Assembly (NCBI GenBank): GCA_951812305.1
Contig: CATOSB010000002.1
Location: forward strand, 434,001-498,000
Direction: 5' to 3'
Source of the DNA: an uncultured Paracoccaceae bacterium
GTDB lineage: Bacteria > Pseudomonadota > Alphaproteobacteria > Rhodobacterales > Rhodobacteraceae
Length of the DNA stretch: 64,000 nt
This document shows positions 1-9,565 of the stretch, piece after piece. How positions within the stretch are numbered: position 1 is the first letter of the stretch; the number at the start of each line of letters is the position of its first letter. The position numbers were made by a program, and so were the translations under genes. The notes under the pieces are model-generated. The model was not told the origin of the DNA and searched no databases. It saw only the letters and a program-made list of their open reading frames with translations.

Positions 1-996
1 GATGGTCAGTGTCCCCAATAGCAGAGTCGCAACCCAGGGCGTTCCGAATCTCGCGTGCGCATGATGAAATCCTGCCAGCCGCCGTTCGCGTCGGCCAAGA
101 CCGTAAAGGACGCGCGAGGCCATGACGATCTGGGCGAGAACGCCGTTCAGGGCCGCAACGGTTGCGATGGCGGAAAGGAAAGCTGATGATCTGCCTGTAC
201 CGCGCTCCCACACAACGGCCAACGGCCGCCCGGTCTCTGCCAAATCGCTGACCGGCACAGCGCGCAGGGCGGCGAAACTGACCAGAGCGTAAAGCGCGGT
301 GGTGATAACCAGCGACCACAGTATCGCACGGGGTAGAACGCGCAACGGATCGCGGGTTTCCTCGGCCATGTTGACGATATCTTCAAAGCCGATGAAGGCA
401 AAAAAGGCGAGCGTGATGGCAAGACCGATACCGCTCCAGACTGGTGCGGCGGGGGCGGCCAAGTCGGGCGATGGTGGCGCAGCGAAACCGGCCCAGATGA
501 CAAGCGCGAGGCCGATGACTTCGGCCACAGTGAAAAGCGCGGCCAGTGCGAGGCTTTCCATCACACCGAGAATGGCGACGAAGGTCAGCGCGGCGCCGAG
601 CGCGATGATGGTCCATGTCGGGTCGAAGGCGATGATTGAGGTCAGGTAACCGGTGCCGCCACGCAGGACTGCGGCGGCGGAAACCGTGCCAGCCACAACG
701 ATGCCAAGGCCAACGAGAACCGAAAATAGATGCGAGTTCAGTCCCTTTTCGACAAACGCGGCCTCGCCAGCCGCTTCCGGGATCCGCGTTGCCAGTTCGG
801 CGTAACTCAAGGCCGAAGGGGCGGCGACAAGACCCGCGCCGAGGAACGCCAGAGGCGCCCAAACCCCTGCATTTGCGGCGACGGCACCGACAAGAACATA
901 GATGCCCGCGCCGACCATGACACCGACACCATAGGCCGTCAGCAGGCCAAGGCCAATCCGGCGTTTCAGATGCGGTTCGGGTTGTAATTCACTCAT
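1..996 (-). CDS. APC-family amino acid permease, N-terminal part (runs off left edge)
   Basis: The minus-strand reading frame starts at an ATG at 996 (protein begins MSELQPEPHLKRRIGLG) and stays open to the window edge, giving 332 codons without a stop. The translation is strongly hydrophobic, with about eight membrane-like segments. Early on it has a glycine-rich stretch (TAYGVGVMVGAGIYVLVG) typical of TM1 of the amino acid-polyamine-organocation superfamily, and later FIGFEDIVNMAEETRDP, a conserved loop of APC permeases. It should be an inner-membrane amino acid transporter. The substrate cannot be named and the C-terminus is missing. Confidence 0.85.
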   Translation of the reverse strand, partial: MSELQPEPHLKRRIGLGLLTAYGVGVMVGAGIYVLVGAVAANAGVWAPLAFLGAGLVAAPSALSYAELATRIPEAAGEAAFVEKGLNSHLFSVLVGLGIVVAGTVSAAAVLRGGTGYLTSIIAFDPTWTIIALGAALTFVAILGVMESLALAALFTVAEVIGLALVIWAGFAAPPSPDLAAPAAPVWSGIGLAITLAFFAFIGFEDIVNMAEETRDPLRVLPRAILWSLVITTALYALVSFAALRAVPVSDLAETGRPLAVVWERGTGRSSAFLSAIATVAALNGVLAQIVMASRVLYGLGRRERRLAGFHHAHARFGTPWVATLLLGTLTI

Positions 997-1057
997 GTGA
1001 AAACTGTATCCGAGGCTACTGTCCACGTCCTTGATCCAAATCTAATTGGAAGCGGCT

Positions 1058-1206
1058 TCAGCCCGCTTCTTTCGCGACGGAGGCATCTTCGGCATCCCAG
1101 TCGGCGAGAATGCTGGCCATGAATGCGTGTTTCAGACCATGCAATTCGTCGTCGGCGTCAAATCGGAATTTGCTGAGATAACCCCGATTCTGGATAAGAC
1201 GTTGGC
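1058..1206 (-). pseudogene. C-terminal gene fragment, unknown
   Basis: A minus-strand frame reads LIQNRGYLSKFRFDADDELH and onward to KEAG before a TGA at 1058-1060. It has protein-like composition with acidic and hydrophobic alternation. It is closed upstream by an in-frame stop near 1207 and has no plausible start. I read it as the tail of a gene whose 5' part has been lost, next to an IS66 insertion. Family not recognised; it may be a chance frame. Confidence 0.3.
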
Positions 1207-1249
1207 GTCACCAGTGCACTACTCGACAGAATTTTTTCGTAGTTTTTTG

Positions 1250-2850
1250 GTAACTCCCAAGCACCCCCCACGTTTGAGTGTTATTGTCAGTTTTATGGTG
1301 AGTCGAATTTGCCATTTTGCGCGTGTTTTTTTTCTTTCTTGTCTGAATTCTGTGGCGCCGGGTTGATTTCTCTGAATCAGTGGTGGGATGGATCAGGTTG
1401 CCGCCCTTGAACAACTTCTCGCCACGGCTCTGCGTCGGATCGCTGAGCTTGAAGCTGCGTTGGCGAGCATGGCGGAAGAGATCACGGACCTGCGCCGACA
1501 GTTGGCCAAGAACAGCAGCAATAGCAGCAAGCCCCCTTCAAGTGATGGCCTGAAGAAGCCAGCCCCGCGCAGCCTGCGTGGCAAATCCGGAAAGAAAAGT
1601 GGCGGCCAAGTTGGCCACCGGGGCGACACCCTGCGCCAGACGTCAACACCCGACTTTGTCGAACGGCATGAGGCGACGCATTGCAGCGCCTGTCAGAGCG
1701 CCCTGACGGCGGAGATGGTGAAAGGGATCGAGAAGCGTCAGGTGTTCGACTTGCCTGCGCCACGCCTGGAGGTCACCGAGCATCAGGCGGCGGTTTATTG
1801 TTGCGACCATTGTCGAGCCACGACGACGGCTGGCTTTCCCGATGGCGTGGCCGCGCATGTGCAATATGGCACGCGCATGCGGGCAGTGGCGGTCTATTGC
1901 AATGTTCAGCAGCTGATACCCGAGGATCGGGTCTGCCAGCTTATGCGCGACCTGTTTGGGGCCACCAGCTTGTGCGCGGCCAGCGTGACCAACTGGACGC
2001 GCGGCGCGGCAAATAAGATGGGTGTCGTGGTTGAACACATTCTCGCCCGGCTTGCCGAAGGCGGCGTTCGGCATCTGGACGAGACCGGACTTCGTGTTGC
2101 CGGCAAGCTGCACTGGCTGCACACGATCTGCGATACCGCCTTCACCCATTACCGCATCAGCGCCAAACGCGGTGCTGTTCCAACCTTCCTGACCGGCGGG
2201 ACGATCATTCATGATCACTGGAAACCCTACTACGCCCATATGAGCGGAGTGGACGCCCACGCCCTCTGCGGGGCGCATCACTTGCGCGAACTCAAGGCCA
2301 TCGAAGAGATCGAAAAAGAGCCTTGGGCGACGGAGATGAGCGCAGTGCTTCATAGCGCCAATCAGCTCAGATGCGCGGCTCAGGATCAAGGCGAGACCGA
2401 ACTCCCGGAACTGGTTCGCCAGGGTATCGTCACCAGATACATGGCGATCCTCGCCAAGGGGCTCGCCTTCCACGAACGCCAGCCCCCGCTGGCCAAAAGC
2501 CCCGGCACCCGCGGCCGAAAAGCCAGGCGGCCAGGCCACAACCTGCTCCTCCGCCTGCGTGACTACCGCGATGACGTTTTGCGATTCATCGCCGACTTCG
2601 CGGTCCCATTCACAAACAATCAGGCCGAACAGGACCTGCGCATGATGAAGCTGCGCATGAAAATCTCGGGCACCTTCCGCACCCTCGAGGGCGCGCGGGT
2701 CTTCGCCGACATCAGGTCCGTCATCTCGACGGCCAGAAAACACCGGTTCAACATCCTGGAAATCCTGACCCTGTCACCACCTCAGATCATCGCACGGCTC
2801 TGACGGAACAAAACCCCGCAACCCTATCGGACAGGGTGCTTGGGAGTTAC
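1250..2850 (+). mobile_element. IS66-family element, copy 1 (tnpC-only, ISBst12-like)
   Basis: The ends are inverted repeats sharing a perfect 17 bp (GTAACTCCCAAGCACCC on the left, its complement on the right). The 8-bp target duplication gttttttg flanks it at 1242-1249 and 2851-2858. It carries one gene, the large IS66 transposase, with no tnpA/tnpB, as in the ISBst12 subgroup. The 1601-bp length differs from the other two copies (1600 bp) by one T in a poly-T run before the gene. The intact ends and duplication indicate recent transposition. Confidence 0.95.
1388..2803 (+). CDS. tnpC: IS66-family transposase (copy 1)
   Basis: This is a 471-residue DDE transposase. The N-terminus is a leucine-rich coiled coil (about residues 1-45), followed by a Ser/Asn/Pro/Lys linker, a CxxC...CxxC zinc-finger region (about 98-140: HCSAC and CCDHC), then the catalytic core with RHLDETGLRV, a histidine/alanine-rich block (GVDAHALCGAHHLRE) and the C-terminal FTNNQAEQDLRMMKLRMKIS, which carries the last acidic residue. 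The same protein is encoded by all three copies in the window. A long antisense frame over it is only a codon-bias shadow. Confidence 0.97.
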   Translation: MDQVAALEQLLATALRRIAELEAALASMAEEITDLRRQLAKNSSNSSKPPSSDGLKKPAPRSLRGKSGKKSGGQVGHRGDTLRQTSTPDFVERHEATHCSACQSALTAEMVKGIEKRQVFDLPAPRLEVTEHQAAVYCCDHCRATTTAGFPDGVAAHVQYGTRMRAVAVYCNVQQLIPEDRVCQLMRDLFGATSLCAASVTNWTRGAANKMGVVVEHILARLAEGGVRHLDETGLRVAGKLHWLHTICDTAFTHYRISAKRGAVPTFLTGGTIIHDHWKPYYAHMSGVDAHALCGAHHLRELKAIEEIEKEPWATEMSAVLHSANQLRCAAQDQGETELPELVRQGIVTRYMAILAKGLAFHERQPPLAKSPGTRGRKARRPGHNLLLRLRDYRDDVLRFIADFAVPFTNNQAEQDLRMMKLRMKISGTFRTLEGARVFADIRSVISTARKHRFNILEILTLSPPQIIARL

Positions 2851-3396
2851 GTTTTTTGATTCGTTTTTTACGATACTCGTTGACCCTTTTTCGCAGAGGG
2901 TTGCGATGAGGGATTTCCACCATTGTTATGGAAATGATCCTCGGTTCTCTCAAAGCCTCATTTGGCTCCAGTTCAACGGCAATTCCGCCAAACTCTCCAA
3001 GAAATAGAACATTTGAAACGGTTTCGTGATCTGCTTTGAATGTATCAGGGTCATTTTTCCGTACGTGTTTCGGGATGATCACCTGAAAGGGAGTGGCAGC
3101 CATCAGATCGAGCACAAGTGTCATGGTTCTTTTAGGGAGCGCAGCCAGTTCATTGAGCTTATCCGTGAGGGCGTAGAAACGGTTGGGGTCCTCTTCCATC
3201 ATGTCGAACATGAGGTCCCGGATCTTCTCATAAGCGAGATCTTCGTTGATTGGGAAGTTGTTCTCCATGGCGCGCACCTTTTGCCCCGTGTTGACCAGCC
3301 TGAATGCCCCCGTGATTAGTATGGGGTGAGAGGGGTTTCCAGGTACGTTGCCCCATGATTCAAGGTTCAAAAGCGACACAATATGGACCGCCACTC

Positions 3397-4290
3397 ATGT
3401 CGATCACTAACACCGCACTTTTTGTCTGTCTCGATGATTTTGCAAAAACCTACGAGGACTGGGAGCGCCACCGGTTGATCCCCTCGGGTCGTCAGAGGCT
3501 TCGCTCCGGCAAGCTGACCCTGGGGGAGAGCCTGTTCATCATGGTCTTGTTTCACTTGTCGCCGTTCAAGGACTTCAAACATTATTGGATTTATGGCGTT
3601 GAGCAGAAATACCGTGACTGCTTTGGCACCCTCCCGAGCTATGGTCGGTTTGTCAGCCTCATGCCAAGATTAATGGTGCCGTTTTGCATACTGCTGCACT
3701 GCTTCAGCGGTGAAAAAACCGGCGTCTATTTTGCCGACAGCACTAAGCTCGCGGTCTGCCACAATGCCCGCATTAATCGAAACAAGGTCTTCAAGGGGCT
3801 GGCAAAGCGCGGTCGCAGCACAATGGGCTGGTTCTTTGGCTTCAAACTGCATCTAATCATCAACAACAAGGGGGAGATCATGGCCGTCAAAATCACGGCA
3901 GGTAATGTCGATGATCGAAAGCCGTTTGAAGCCATGATCGCGGGCCTCGAAGGCAAAATATTTGCTGATAAGGGCTATATCTCCAAATCCCTCTTCCAAC
4001 GGCTCTGGCAGCGTGGGCTCCACCTCGTCACCGGCATTCGCCGCAACATGAAAAACTATCTCCTGCCAATCCTGAACAAAATCCTGTTGCGAAGGCGGTT
4101 CATCATCGAAACTCTGTTCGATAAGTTGAAAACCAGCATGGGACTGGAACACACTCGACACAGATCGCCTGCCAACGCATTCGTACACCTCATCTCGTGT
4201 GTCGCAGCCTATATGCTCGGGAAAACCAAAGTTAAAATGGGACCCATAACCGTGCCGGAAACAATCAGGCAGGTCGAATACCAGATATAG
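3397..4290 (+). CDS. IS982-family transposase
   Basis: This 297-residue protein begins [20 protein letters not shown]; an upstream ATG at 3355 would add 14 residues that lack family character. It shows the IS982 DDE signature: [16 protein letters not shown], the [18 protein letters not shown] block, [20 protein letters not shown] (second Asp) and [14 protein letters not shown] (Glu). It looks full-length. Terminal inverted repeats could not be matched: the right side (about 4291-4320) has no obvious partner upstream, so the left end may be deleted. It sits against the 3' end of the GSCFA gene and may mark a rearrangement boundary. Confidence 0.88.
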   Translation: MSITNTALFVCLDDFAKTYEDWERHRLIPSGRQRLRSGKLTLGESLFIMVLFHLSPFKDFKHYWIYGVEQKYRDCFGTLPSYGRFVSLMPRLMVPFCILLHCFSGEKTGVYFADSTKLAVCHNARINRNKVFKGLAKRGRSTMGWFFGFKLHLIINNKGEIMAVKITAGNVDDRKPFEAMIAGLEGKIFADKGYISKSLFQRLWQRGLHLVTGIRRNMKNYLLPILNKILLRRRFIIETLFDKLKTSMGLEHTRHRSPANAFVHLISCVAAYMLGKTKVKMGPITVPETIRQVEYQI

Positions 4291-4293
4291 CGC

Positions 4294-5382
4294 TTATCCA
4301 GAACTCAGGTTGTTCAGCGTCTTGCGCAGGCGGAATTTGCGGCGGCGATGGAGAATGTCTTCCAATTCGAACGGAAGCAAGCCGGAGACTGCGCAGGCCC
4401 GCGCCCAGGCCAAGCGCAAATCGGGCGCAGGGTTGTCAGCGGGGCTGTCGCACCAATGATGTTCAAACAGCGTCATGATGTAACGCAGCACGCGGGTCGG
4501 CGGGTGGCGCCGGTCGGGTTTCCACGGTGAATGGAAGACGTCCGTGACGATTTCGAAGCTCGGCCAATAGTACAGGTGGCCTTCGTTGGCGTGTTCTCGC
4601 ACGACCTCATCAATCGCGACCCGCAGGACGGATTTGCTGACGGAATTGGACGTCAGACTGGAGTTGTCGCGGAACGTTGCGATCAGCGGGATTGGGGACA
4701 AGGTAAAGATGATCTTGGCGTCGGGGCGGTGTTTGCGGATCAGGTGGTAGATGGCGGCAATGTTATCGCGGTTTTCTTCGACGCTTGAGACACGGAACTT
4801 GTGGCGCGCGGGGTCATAGACCTCCTTCGGGATGGTGCGCCAGAAGACGTTGCCGGTGGGTTCGTCATACCAGACTTCGCTGAGACCGAATGTCAGGATG
4901 AAGACCTCAGTTTCATCGAAGATGCGCTTGGTCTCGGCCTGAATTTCAGGGTCATAGCCGAACTCTTCGGCCTTGTAGCCGTGCCACAAAGGCTGGTCGA
5001 AAACGCGCCCCTCCCACGCCCATTCGAACTGCTGGCGAATGACGAAAGAATTCACCATGCCTTCGCCCATTGTGACGACATAAGCACGGGTGGCGTCTTC
5101 GCCCTTGTTCAGAACGCGGAAGTTCCGTTTCGACAACCAGTCAGAGATGTTGGTGGCGAAGCACGAGCCGAAGGCAGTGATCTTGGTGTCAGGCTTGATG
5201 GGTTTGTCGGGAGGGAGCCATCCTTTCAGGACCTGTTCAGCGACAGCGTCTGTGTCGATCATCTGTTCGCAGGACGGGTTGAAATGCGTGTGTTCGCCGC
5301 GAAACCACGTGCCGTGCTTGCCCGCGCCGGTATCTTCGGCAGAAAGCCGGATGGCGGCGGTTTCGGTCGGGTTCTTCACCAT
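4294..5382 (-). CDS. GSCFA-domain protein
   Basis: This 362-residue protein carries the name-giving motif at about residues 70-80 (ITAFGSCFATNISDWL), then EVFILTFGLSEVW and FTLSPIPLIATF, typical of the GSCFA family (SGNH-hydrolase-like fold). The family's substrate is not established; members are often near cell-surface glycan genes. It lies downstream of murC and the small membrane protein on the same strand. Its last codons (LNNLSSG) abut the IS982 region, so the natural C-terminus may have been slightly changed. Confidence 0.85.
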   Translation of the reverse strand: MVKNPTETAAIRLSAEDTGAGKHGTWFRGEHTHFNPSCEQMIDTDAVAEQVLKGWLPPDKPIKPDTKITAFGSCFATNISDWLSKRNFRVLNKGEDATRAYVVTMGEGMVNSFVIRQQFEWAWEGRVFDQPLWHGYKAEEFGYDPEIQAETKRIFDETEVFILTFGLSEVWYDEPTGNVFWRTIPKEVYDPARHKFRVSSVEENRDNIAAIYHLIRKHRPDAKIIFTLSPIPLIATFRDNSSLTSNSVSKSVLRVAIDEVVREHANEGHLYYWPSFEIVTDVFHSPWKPDRRHPPTRVLRYIMTLFEHHWCDSPADNPAPDLRLAWARACAVSGLLPFELEDILHRRRKFRLRKTLNNLSSG

Positions 5383-5443
5383 TTCGGTTTTTGCTTTCGC
5401 TTAGTCCGCGATTGGTTGCGGCAATTCATTTATCGCTGGTGGA

Positions 5444-5749
5444 TTATTCCTCGGATTTGTTACTTTCCGCTTTCTGACCGCGCCGCGCTTTGTCGCCGAC
5501 CCACGCCGCAATAAGACCCGCGCCGGTCGCCGGAAGACCGACAAAGTAGACCAGCGATAACGGGGCAAGCCCCGCGAGGTCGCCGCCCTGTCGTGCGACG
5601 TACCAACCATAGATCACGGCGGCGACGGTCATGGCAGCAACCACAAGCACGGTTTTCAACCCTGCTGCAAAGCCGCGCAGGTAAGAGGACATGCCAGCGA
5701 TCAAGGCGGTCAGCACGATGGCCATGAATGGGAAGCTGCCCCAATCCAT
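5444..5749 (-). CDS. Small integral membrane protein next to murC
   Basis: This 101-residue protein is predicted to have three membrane segments (roughly residues 5-22, 31-48 and 62-84) and a charged cytoplasmic tail (DKARRGQKAESNKSEE). It starts 4 bases after the murC stop and is therefore probably co-transcribed and translationally coupled. In related Rhodobacteraceae a small membrane protein (DUF2484) often sits between murC and murB, but this sequence does not clearly match what I remember of that family. Function unknown. Confidence 0.7.
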   Translation of the reverse strand: MDWGSFPFMAIVLTALIAGMSSYLRGFAAGLKTVLVVAAMTVAAVIYGWYVARQGGDLAGLAPLSLVYFVGLPATGAGLIAAWVGDKARRGQKAESNKSEE

Positions 5750-5752
5750 TGC

Positions 5753-7150
5753 TTAACGCTCCAAAAGGTTGGGCAGCGCATTGGCCCAGGCGCTGATCGT
5801 GCCGGCGCCCAGACAGACAACCATATCACCGGGTTTAGCGTGGGATTTCACCAGCGCGACAAGATCATTCTCGTCCGCGATTTCAGAGGCATGGCGATGG
5901 CCGTGACGCACCAGACCCGCGACGAGATCGGCGCAGCTTGCGCCTTCGATCGGGTCTTCGCCAGCCGCAAACACTTCGGCAATCGCCACGACATCCGCGT
6001 CATGGAAACAACCGCAGAATTCCTCGAAATGATTGGACAGGCGGGTGTAGCGATGGGGTTGGTGGACGGCGATTACCCGGCCCTCGCTCGCCTGACGGGC
6101 CGCTTCCAGAACTGCGGCGATTTCGGTCGGATGGTGGCCGTAATCGTCTATGATGGTGACACCGTTCACCTCACCAACCTTGGTGAAGCGGCGATTGACG
6201 CCTTTGAATTCGGCCAGAGCGGTGCGAATACCGTCCCGCGACATGCCGAGATGACGGGCGACAGCGACAGCCGCCAGCGCATTCGAAACGTTATGGTTTC
6301 CGGGCATCGGCAGCGTGCAGCCCTCGATTGTCTTGTTTTCAGACTGAAGCGCGATGTCGAAGCACGCCATGCCTTTTTCATAGGTCAGATTAATGGCGCG
6401 CACATCGGCCTGCGCGTTGAAGCCGAATGTCAGAATGCGCCGGTCGGTGATCTTGCCCACCAGTGTTTGCACTGCTGCATCGTCGGTGCAGCACACCGCC
6501 AGCCCGTAAAACGGAATGTTGGAGACGAAATCCTCGAACCCCTTGTGCAAGTTCTCGACTGTGCCCCAATGTTCCATATGTTCGGGGTCGATATTGGTGA
6601 CGATGGCGATTGTGGCGGGCAAACGGTTGAAGGTTCCGTCGGATTCGTCGGCTTCGACCACCATCCACTCGCCCTGCCCCATCCGCGCGTTTGAACCGTA
6701 GGCGTGAATGATGCCGCCGTTGATCACGGTCGGGTCCAGCCCGCCCGCGTCGAGCAGGGTGGCGACCATCGTTGTGGTCGTTGTTTTGCCATGCGTTCCC
6801 GCCACGGCGATGTTGGATTTGAGCCGCATGAGTTCGGCCAGCATCTCGGCACGGCGCACGACCGGCAGACCCTGCGCGCGAGCGGCGTCGAGTTCGGCAT
6901 TTCCGGGTTTGATGGCTGATGAAATGACCACAACTTCGGCGTTATCCAGGTTTTCCGCCTTCTGGCCGATGAAAACCTTTGCCCCCATCTTGGCGAGGCG
7001 GTCGGTGATCTTGCTCTCTTTCAGGTCGGACCCTTGAACAAGGTAACCGTGATTGATCAGCACCTCGGCAATGCCGGACATGCCGATGCCGCCGATGCCA
7101 ACGAAATGGATCGGTCCCATTTCCCCGGGAAGTTTAGTTGCCGCATTCAT
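5753..7150 (-). CDS. murC: UDP-N-acetylmuramate--L-alanine ligase MurC
   Basis: MurC adds L-alanine to UDP-MurNAc, the first peptide step of cytoplasmic peptidoglycan precursor synthesis. The sequence has the N-terminal Rossmann motif [12 protein letters not shown], the ATP loop [16 protein letters not shown], the central-domain EADESDGTF, and a C-terminal ligase domain with [10 protein letters not shown]. The start is placed at [12 protein letters not shown] because this matches family N-termini. An in-frame ATG at 7189 overlaps the murG stop and would add 13 residues. It is the last mur gene of the cluster here. Confidence 0.95.
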   Translation of the reverse strand: MNAATKLPGEMGPIHFVGIGGIGMSGIAEVLINHGYLVQGSDLKESKITDRLAKMGAKVFIGQKAENLDNAEVVVISSAIKPGNAELDAARAQGLPVVRRAEMLAELMRLKSNIAVAGTHGKTTTTTMVATLLDAGGLDPTVINGGIIHAYGSNARMGQGEWMVVEADESDGTFNRLPATIAIVTNIDPEHMEHWGTVENLHKGFEDFVSNIPFYGLAVCCTDDAAVQTLVGKITDRRILTFGFNAQADVRAINLTYEKGMACFDIALQSENKTIEGCTLPMPGNHNVSNALAAVAVARHLGMSRDGIRTALAEFKGVNRRFTKVGEVNGVTIIDDYGHHPTEIAAVLEAARQASEGRVIAVHQPHRYTRLSNHFEEFCGCFHDADVVAIAEVFAAGEDPIEGASCADLVAGLVRHGHRHASEIADENDLVALVKSHAKPGDMVVCLGAGTISAWANALPNLLER

Positions 7151-7178
7151 GCCGCATGTCCGAAATCGTTCCCAACGC

Positions 7179-8291
7179 TCATGTTTCATCTGCCCGGCTT
7201 TGCCCCTTTGCCAAATTTACCACCATTGCCGCCAGGTTTTCTGTTGCCTCTGGTCGGCCTACTGTTAATGCCGCCGCCGCCATCATTGTGGCCGCTTGCG
7301 GGTCGTTCAGGATGGCGCCGATATGCTCTGAAAGCGTTGCGGCGTCCAGTCTGGATTCGGGGATCAGCACAGCCGCGCCCGCGTCGACCAGTCCGCGCGC
7401 GTTGGCGGTCTGGTGGTCGCCTGTCGCTGCGGCGAACGGGATCAGGATTGACGGGCGGCCGAAGATCGAAATGTCGGCGACGCTTGACGCGCCGGAACGG
7501 GAGATCACCAATTGCGCCGCGCTCATCCGGCGCGGGACGTCGTTGAAGAAGGGTTGCACTTCGGCACGGATATCGGCGGCTGCGTAAAATTCACTCACGC
7601 GGGCCATGTCCTCATCGCGGGCCTGATGGCTGATGCGTAGGTTTGATTTGACGTTGACGGGAAGGCCAGCGACGGCCGCAGGCACAGTGTCTGACAGGAT
7701 ACGCGCGCCTTGACTTCCGCCGATGACAAGTATGTCCATCGGGTGATCGCCGGGCGCGATATAGGGGGCATTGGCCTTGGCGGCGATGGCGGCGCGCACG
7801 GGGTTTCCGACGTCAGAGCCGTTCGCGCCATCCGGCAAATCCGTTGGCCAAGTACCGCAGGCGATGGCGTTAACTTTCTTAGCGAAAACCTTGTTAACCC
7901 GCCCCAGAACGCCGTTTTGTTCGTGGATCATGCGGGGGATTTTCATCCACCACGCGGCGCCGAGCGCCGGGATCGACGGATAACCGCCGAAACCGATCAC
8001 GACGTTTGGCGGATCTTTGCGGAACATGGCTTTCGCTGAAAGGATGCCGCCCAGAATCTTGAACGGGACGATGAGTTTCGCCAGCGGACCGCCACGCGCG
8101 AAGGTGGCGCTGGAAACCTCTACGATCTCAACTGAATGCGGAAAACCCTTGGTGTAACGCGCGCCGCGTGCGTCCGTTGTCAACTTTACCCGCCAGCCCG
8201 AGCGCAGCATATATTCGGCAAGCGCCTGCGCGGGAAACATATGCCCGCCGGTGCCGCCCGCGGCGATCACGAGGAGCGGTTTGTCACCCAA
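7179..8291 (-). CDS. murG: MurG, lipid II-forming GlcNAc transferase
   Basis: MurG is the peripheral inner-membrane glycosyltransferase (GT28) that converts lipid I to lipid II. Motifs: [16 protein letters not shown] at the N-terminus, [39 protein letters not shown], and [14 protein letters not shown] followed by [10 protein letters not shown] for UDP-GlcNAc binding. The start is a TTG at 8291 ([13 protein letters not shown]), two bases after the ftsW stop, preceded by AGGTT. No ATG fits the family N-terminus. About 370 residues. Confidence 0.94.
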   Translation of the reverse strand: MGDKPLLVIAAGGTGGHMFPAQALAEYMLRSGWRVKLTTDARGARYTKGFPHSVEIVEVSSATFARGGPLAKLIVPFKILGGILSAKAMFRKDPPNVVIGFGGYPSIPALGAAWWMKIPRMIHEQNGVLGRVNKVFAKKVNAIACGTWPTDLPDGANGSDVGNPVRAAIAAKANAPYIAPGDHPMDILVIGGSQGARILSDTVPAAVAGLPVNVKSNLRISHQARDEDMARVSEFYAAADIRAEVQPFFNDVPRRMSAAQLVISRSGASSVADISIFGRPSILIPFAAATGDHQTANARGLVDAGAAVLIPESRLDAATLSEHIGAILNDPQAATMMAAAALTVGRPEATENLAAMVVNLAKGQSRADET

Positions 8292-8293
8292 AC

Positions 8294-9460
8294 CTAACGC
8301 CCCCTGCCCCGAAGCGCGTCCTGCAACTCGCCCTGTGGTCTTGAGCGGGTGAAGGCCAGAAGCATTCCGATTGCAATACCGCCCGCGATGAGCGACGAGC
8401 CGCCATAGCTGACGAATGGCAATGTCATGCCTTTGGCGGGTAAAAGCCGAACCGCGACGCCCATGTTGATGATGGCCTGAACGCCGAAGGTACAAGCAAG
8501 ACCCGTACCGGCGAGCCGGATGAACGGATCGCGTTCCTTGACCAGTCTGAACAGGGATCTAAGCGTGACACCTGCAAACAGCATGATGATGAAGAGGACG
8601 AGAACCAGCCCGTATTCCTCTGCCGCTACTGCGATGATGAAATCTGTGTGTGCGTCCGGCAGGGACCACTTCACACTGCCCTCGCCCACGCCGACGCCGA
8701 AAAAGCCGCCTTCGCGGATCGCGCCGGTGGCATAGCCAAGCTGGGTGGTCGGGTCCACCTCTGGCGTCAGGAAACCGTCGATGCGCCGCGCGAAATGTTC
8801 AGAGTTGTTATAGGCCAGCGTGCCCGCTCCAACCACGCCGGCGGCCATCGAGACCAGCAGGAAGAAGGGCGCACCGGCGATAAAATACATGACACCCCAG
8901 CCGAACAGAACCAGCGCGGCCTGCCCGAAATCGGGTTGCATCGCAAGAAGGGTGACAACGACCATCGTGATGAAGAAGGAGTAAAGCCGCCCCGACGGTC
9001 CGTTAATTTCCTGGCTGGCCGCCATAAGCCATGCGGTGACGATAATCAGGCCGGGCTTCAGGAATTCCGATGGCTGGAAGGATCCAAAACCGAGCGAATA
9101 CCATCGCACCGCGCCCTTGCCGAAATCGGTGCCGAAGATCGGCAACAGGGCGAGTGCGGCGAATGCACAAAGGAAGCCCAAAACGCCAAGGCGGCGCACC
9201 AGTTGCGGTGACATCATTGAGGTCAGGACCATTGCCGTCAGCGCCAGCGTACCGAAAAACGCCTGTTTCTGGACGTAATGGAAGGCCCCAAAACCGTTGC
9301 GACTCGCCAAAGGCGGTGAAGCTGCGAGACCAAGCAGGATGCCAACGCTGAAGAGAAGAAGGATCGCGGACAGCGTCCATTTGTCGATTGTCCGCCACCA
9401 ACGCGGCAAAATCGGCTCGCCATCGCGAACCTGATGGGTGCCAAACACCATTTCGGTCAT
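8294..9460 (-). CDS. ftsW: FtsW, septal peptidoglycan glycosyltransferase
   Basis: FtsW is a SEDS-family polytopic membrane protein that polymerises lipid II at the septum together with FtsI. It has about ten hydrophobic segments and family motifs [33 protein letters not shown] and, near the end, [24 protein letters not shown]. The start is placed at [14 protein letters not shown] (9460); an in-frame start 10 codons upstream is not family-like. The arginine-rich C-terminal tail is cytoplasmic. Confidence 0.95.
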   Translation of the reverse strand: MTEMVFGTHQVRDGEPILPRWWRTIDKWTLSAILLLFSVGILLGLAASPPLASRNGFGAFHYVQKQAFFGTLALTAMVLTSMMSPQLVRRLGVLGFLCAFAALALLPIFGTDFGKGAVRWYSLGFGSFQPSEFLKPGLIIVTAWLMAASQEINGPSGRLYSFFITMVVVTLLAMQPDFGQAALVLFGWGVMYFIAGAPFFLLVSMAAGVVGAGTLAYNNSEHFARRIDGFLTPEVDPTTQLGYATGAIREGGFFGVGVGEGSVKWSLPDAHTDFIIAVAAEEYGLVLVLFIIMLFAGVTLRSLFRLVKERDPFIRLAGTGLACTFGVQAIINMGVAVRLLPAKGMTLPFVSYGGSSLIAGGIAIGMLLAFTRSRPQGELQDALRGRGR

Positions 9461-9565
9461 GAAATACCGCCTGAAACTGCCTCTACACACGCCCGTTTGC
9501 CGAGTCTGTGGATAACTTTAACGAAAGTTACCGATTCATACCAGCACTAAAGGGGTTTGGGGCCG

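Larger units (their letters stand above)
1219..3268 (-). pseudogene. Unknown protein gene, 3' end interrupted by IS66
   Basis: The gene starts at ATG 3268 (MENNFPINEDLAYEK), preceded by AAAGGTG. It runs to 2859, where the IS66 copy entered. Removing the element and one target copy restores a frame that ends RIKKLRKNSVE at a TAG at 1219-1221, about 145 residues. With the IS in place the frame instead reads into the element and stops at 2774, replacing the last residues with about 20 IS-encoded ones. The protein is acidic early and basic at the end, with a strand-rich middle (TPFQVIIPKHV, NVLFLGEFGGIAVEL). I do not recognise the family. A stable altered product is possible. Confidence 0.6.

Noticed and set aside
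1643-2743. 366-codon antisense frame over the IS66 transposase (also at 24515-25615 and 54029-55129)
   Set aside because: It is a codon-bias shadow of the transposase gene. It has no family character and mirrors the real protein in every copy.
9500-9530. tgtggataa near ftsW as a DnaA box or origin element
   Set aside because: A single partial match without a cluster or AT-rich unwinding region.
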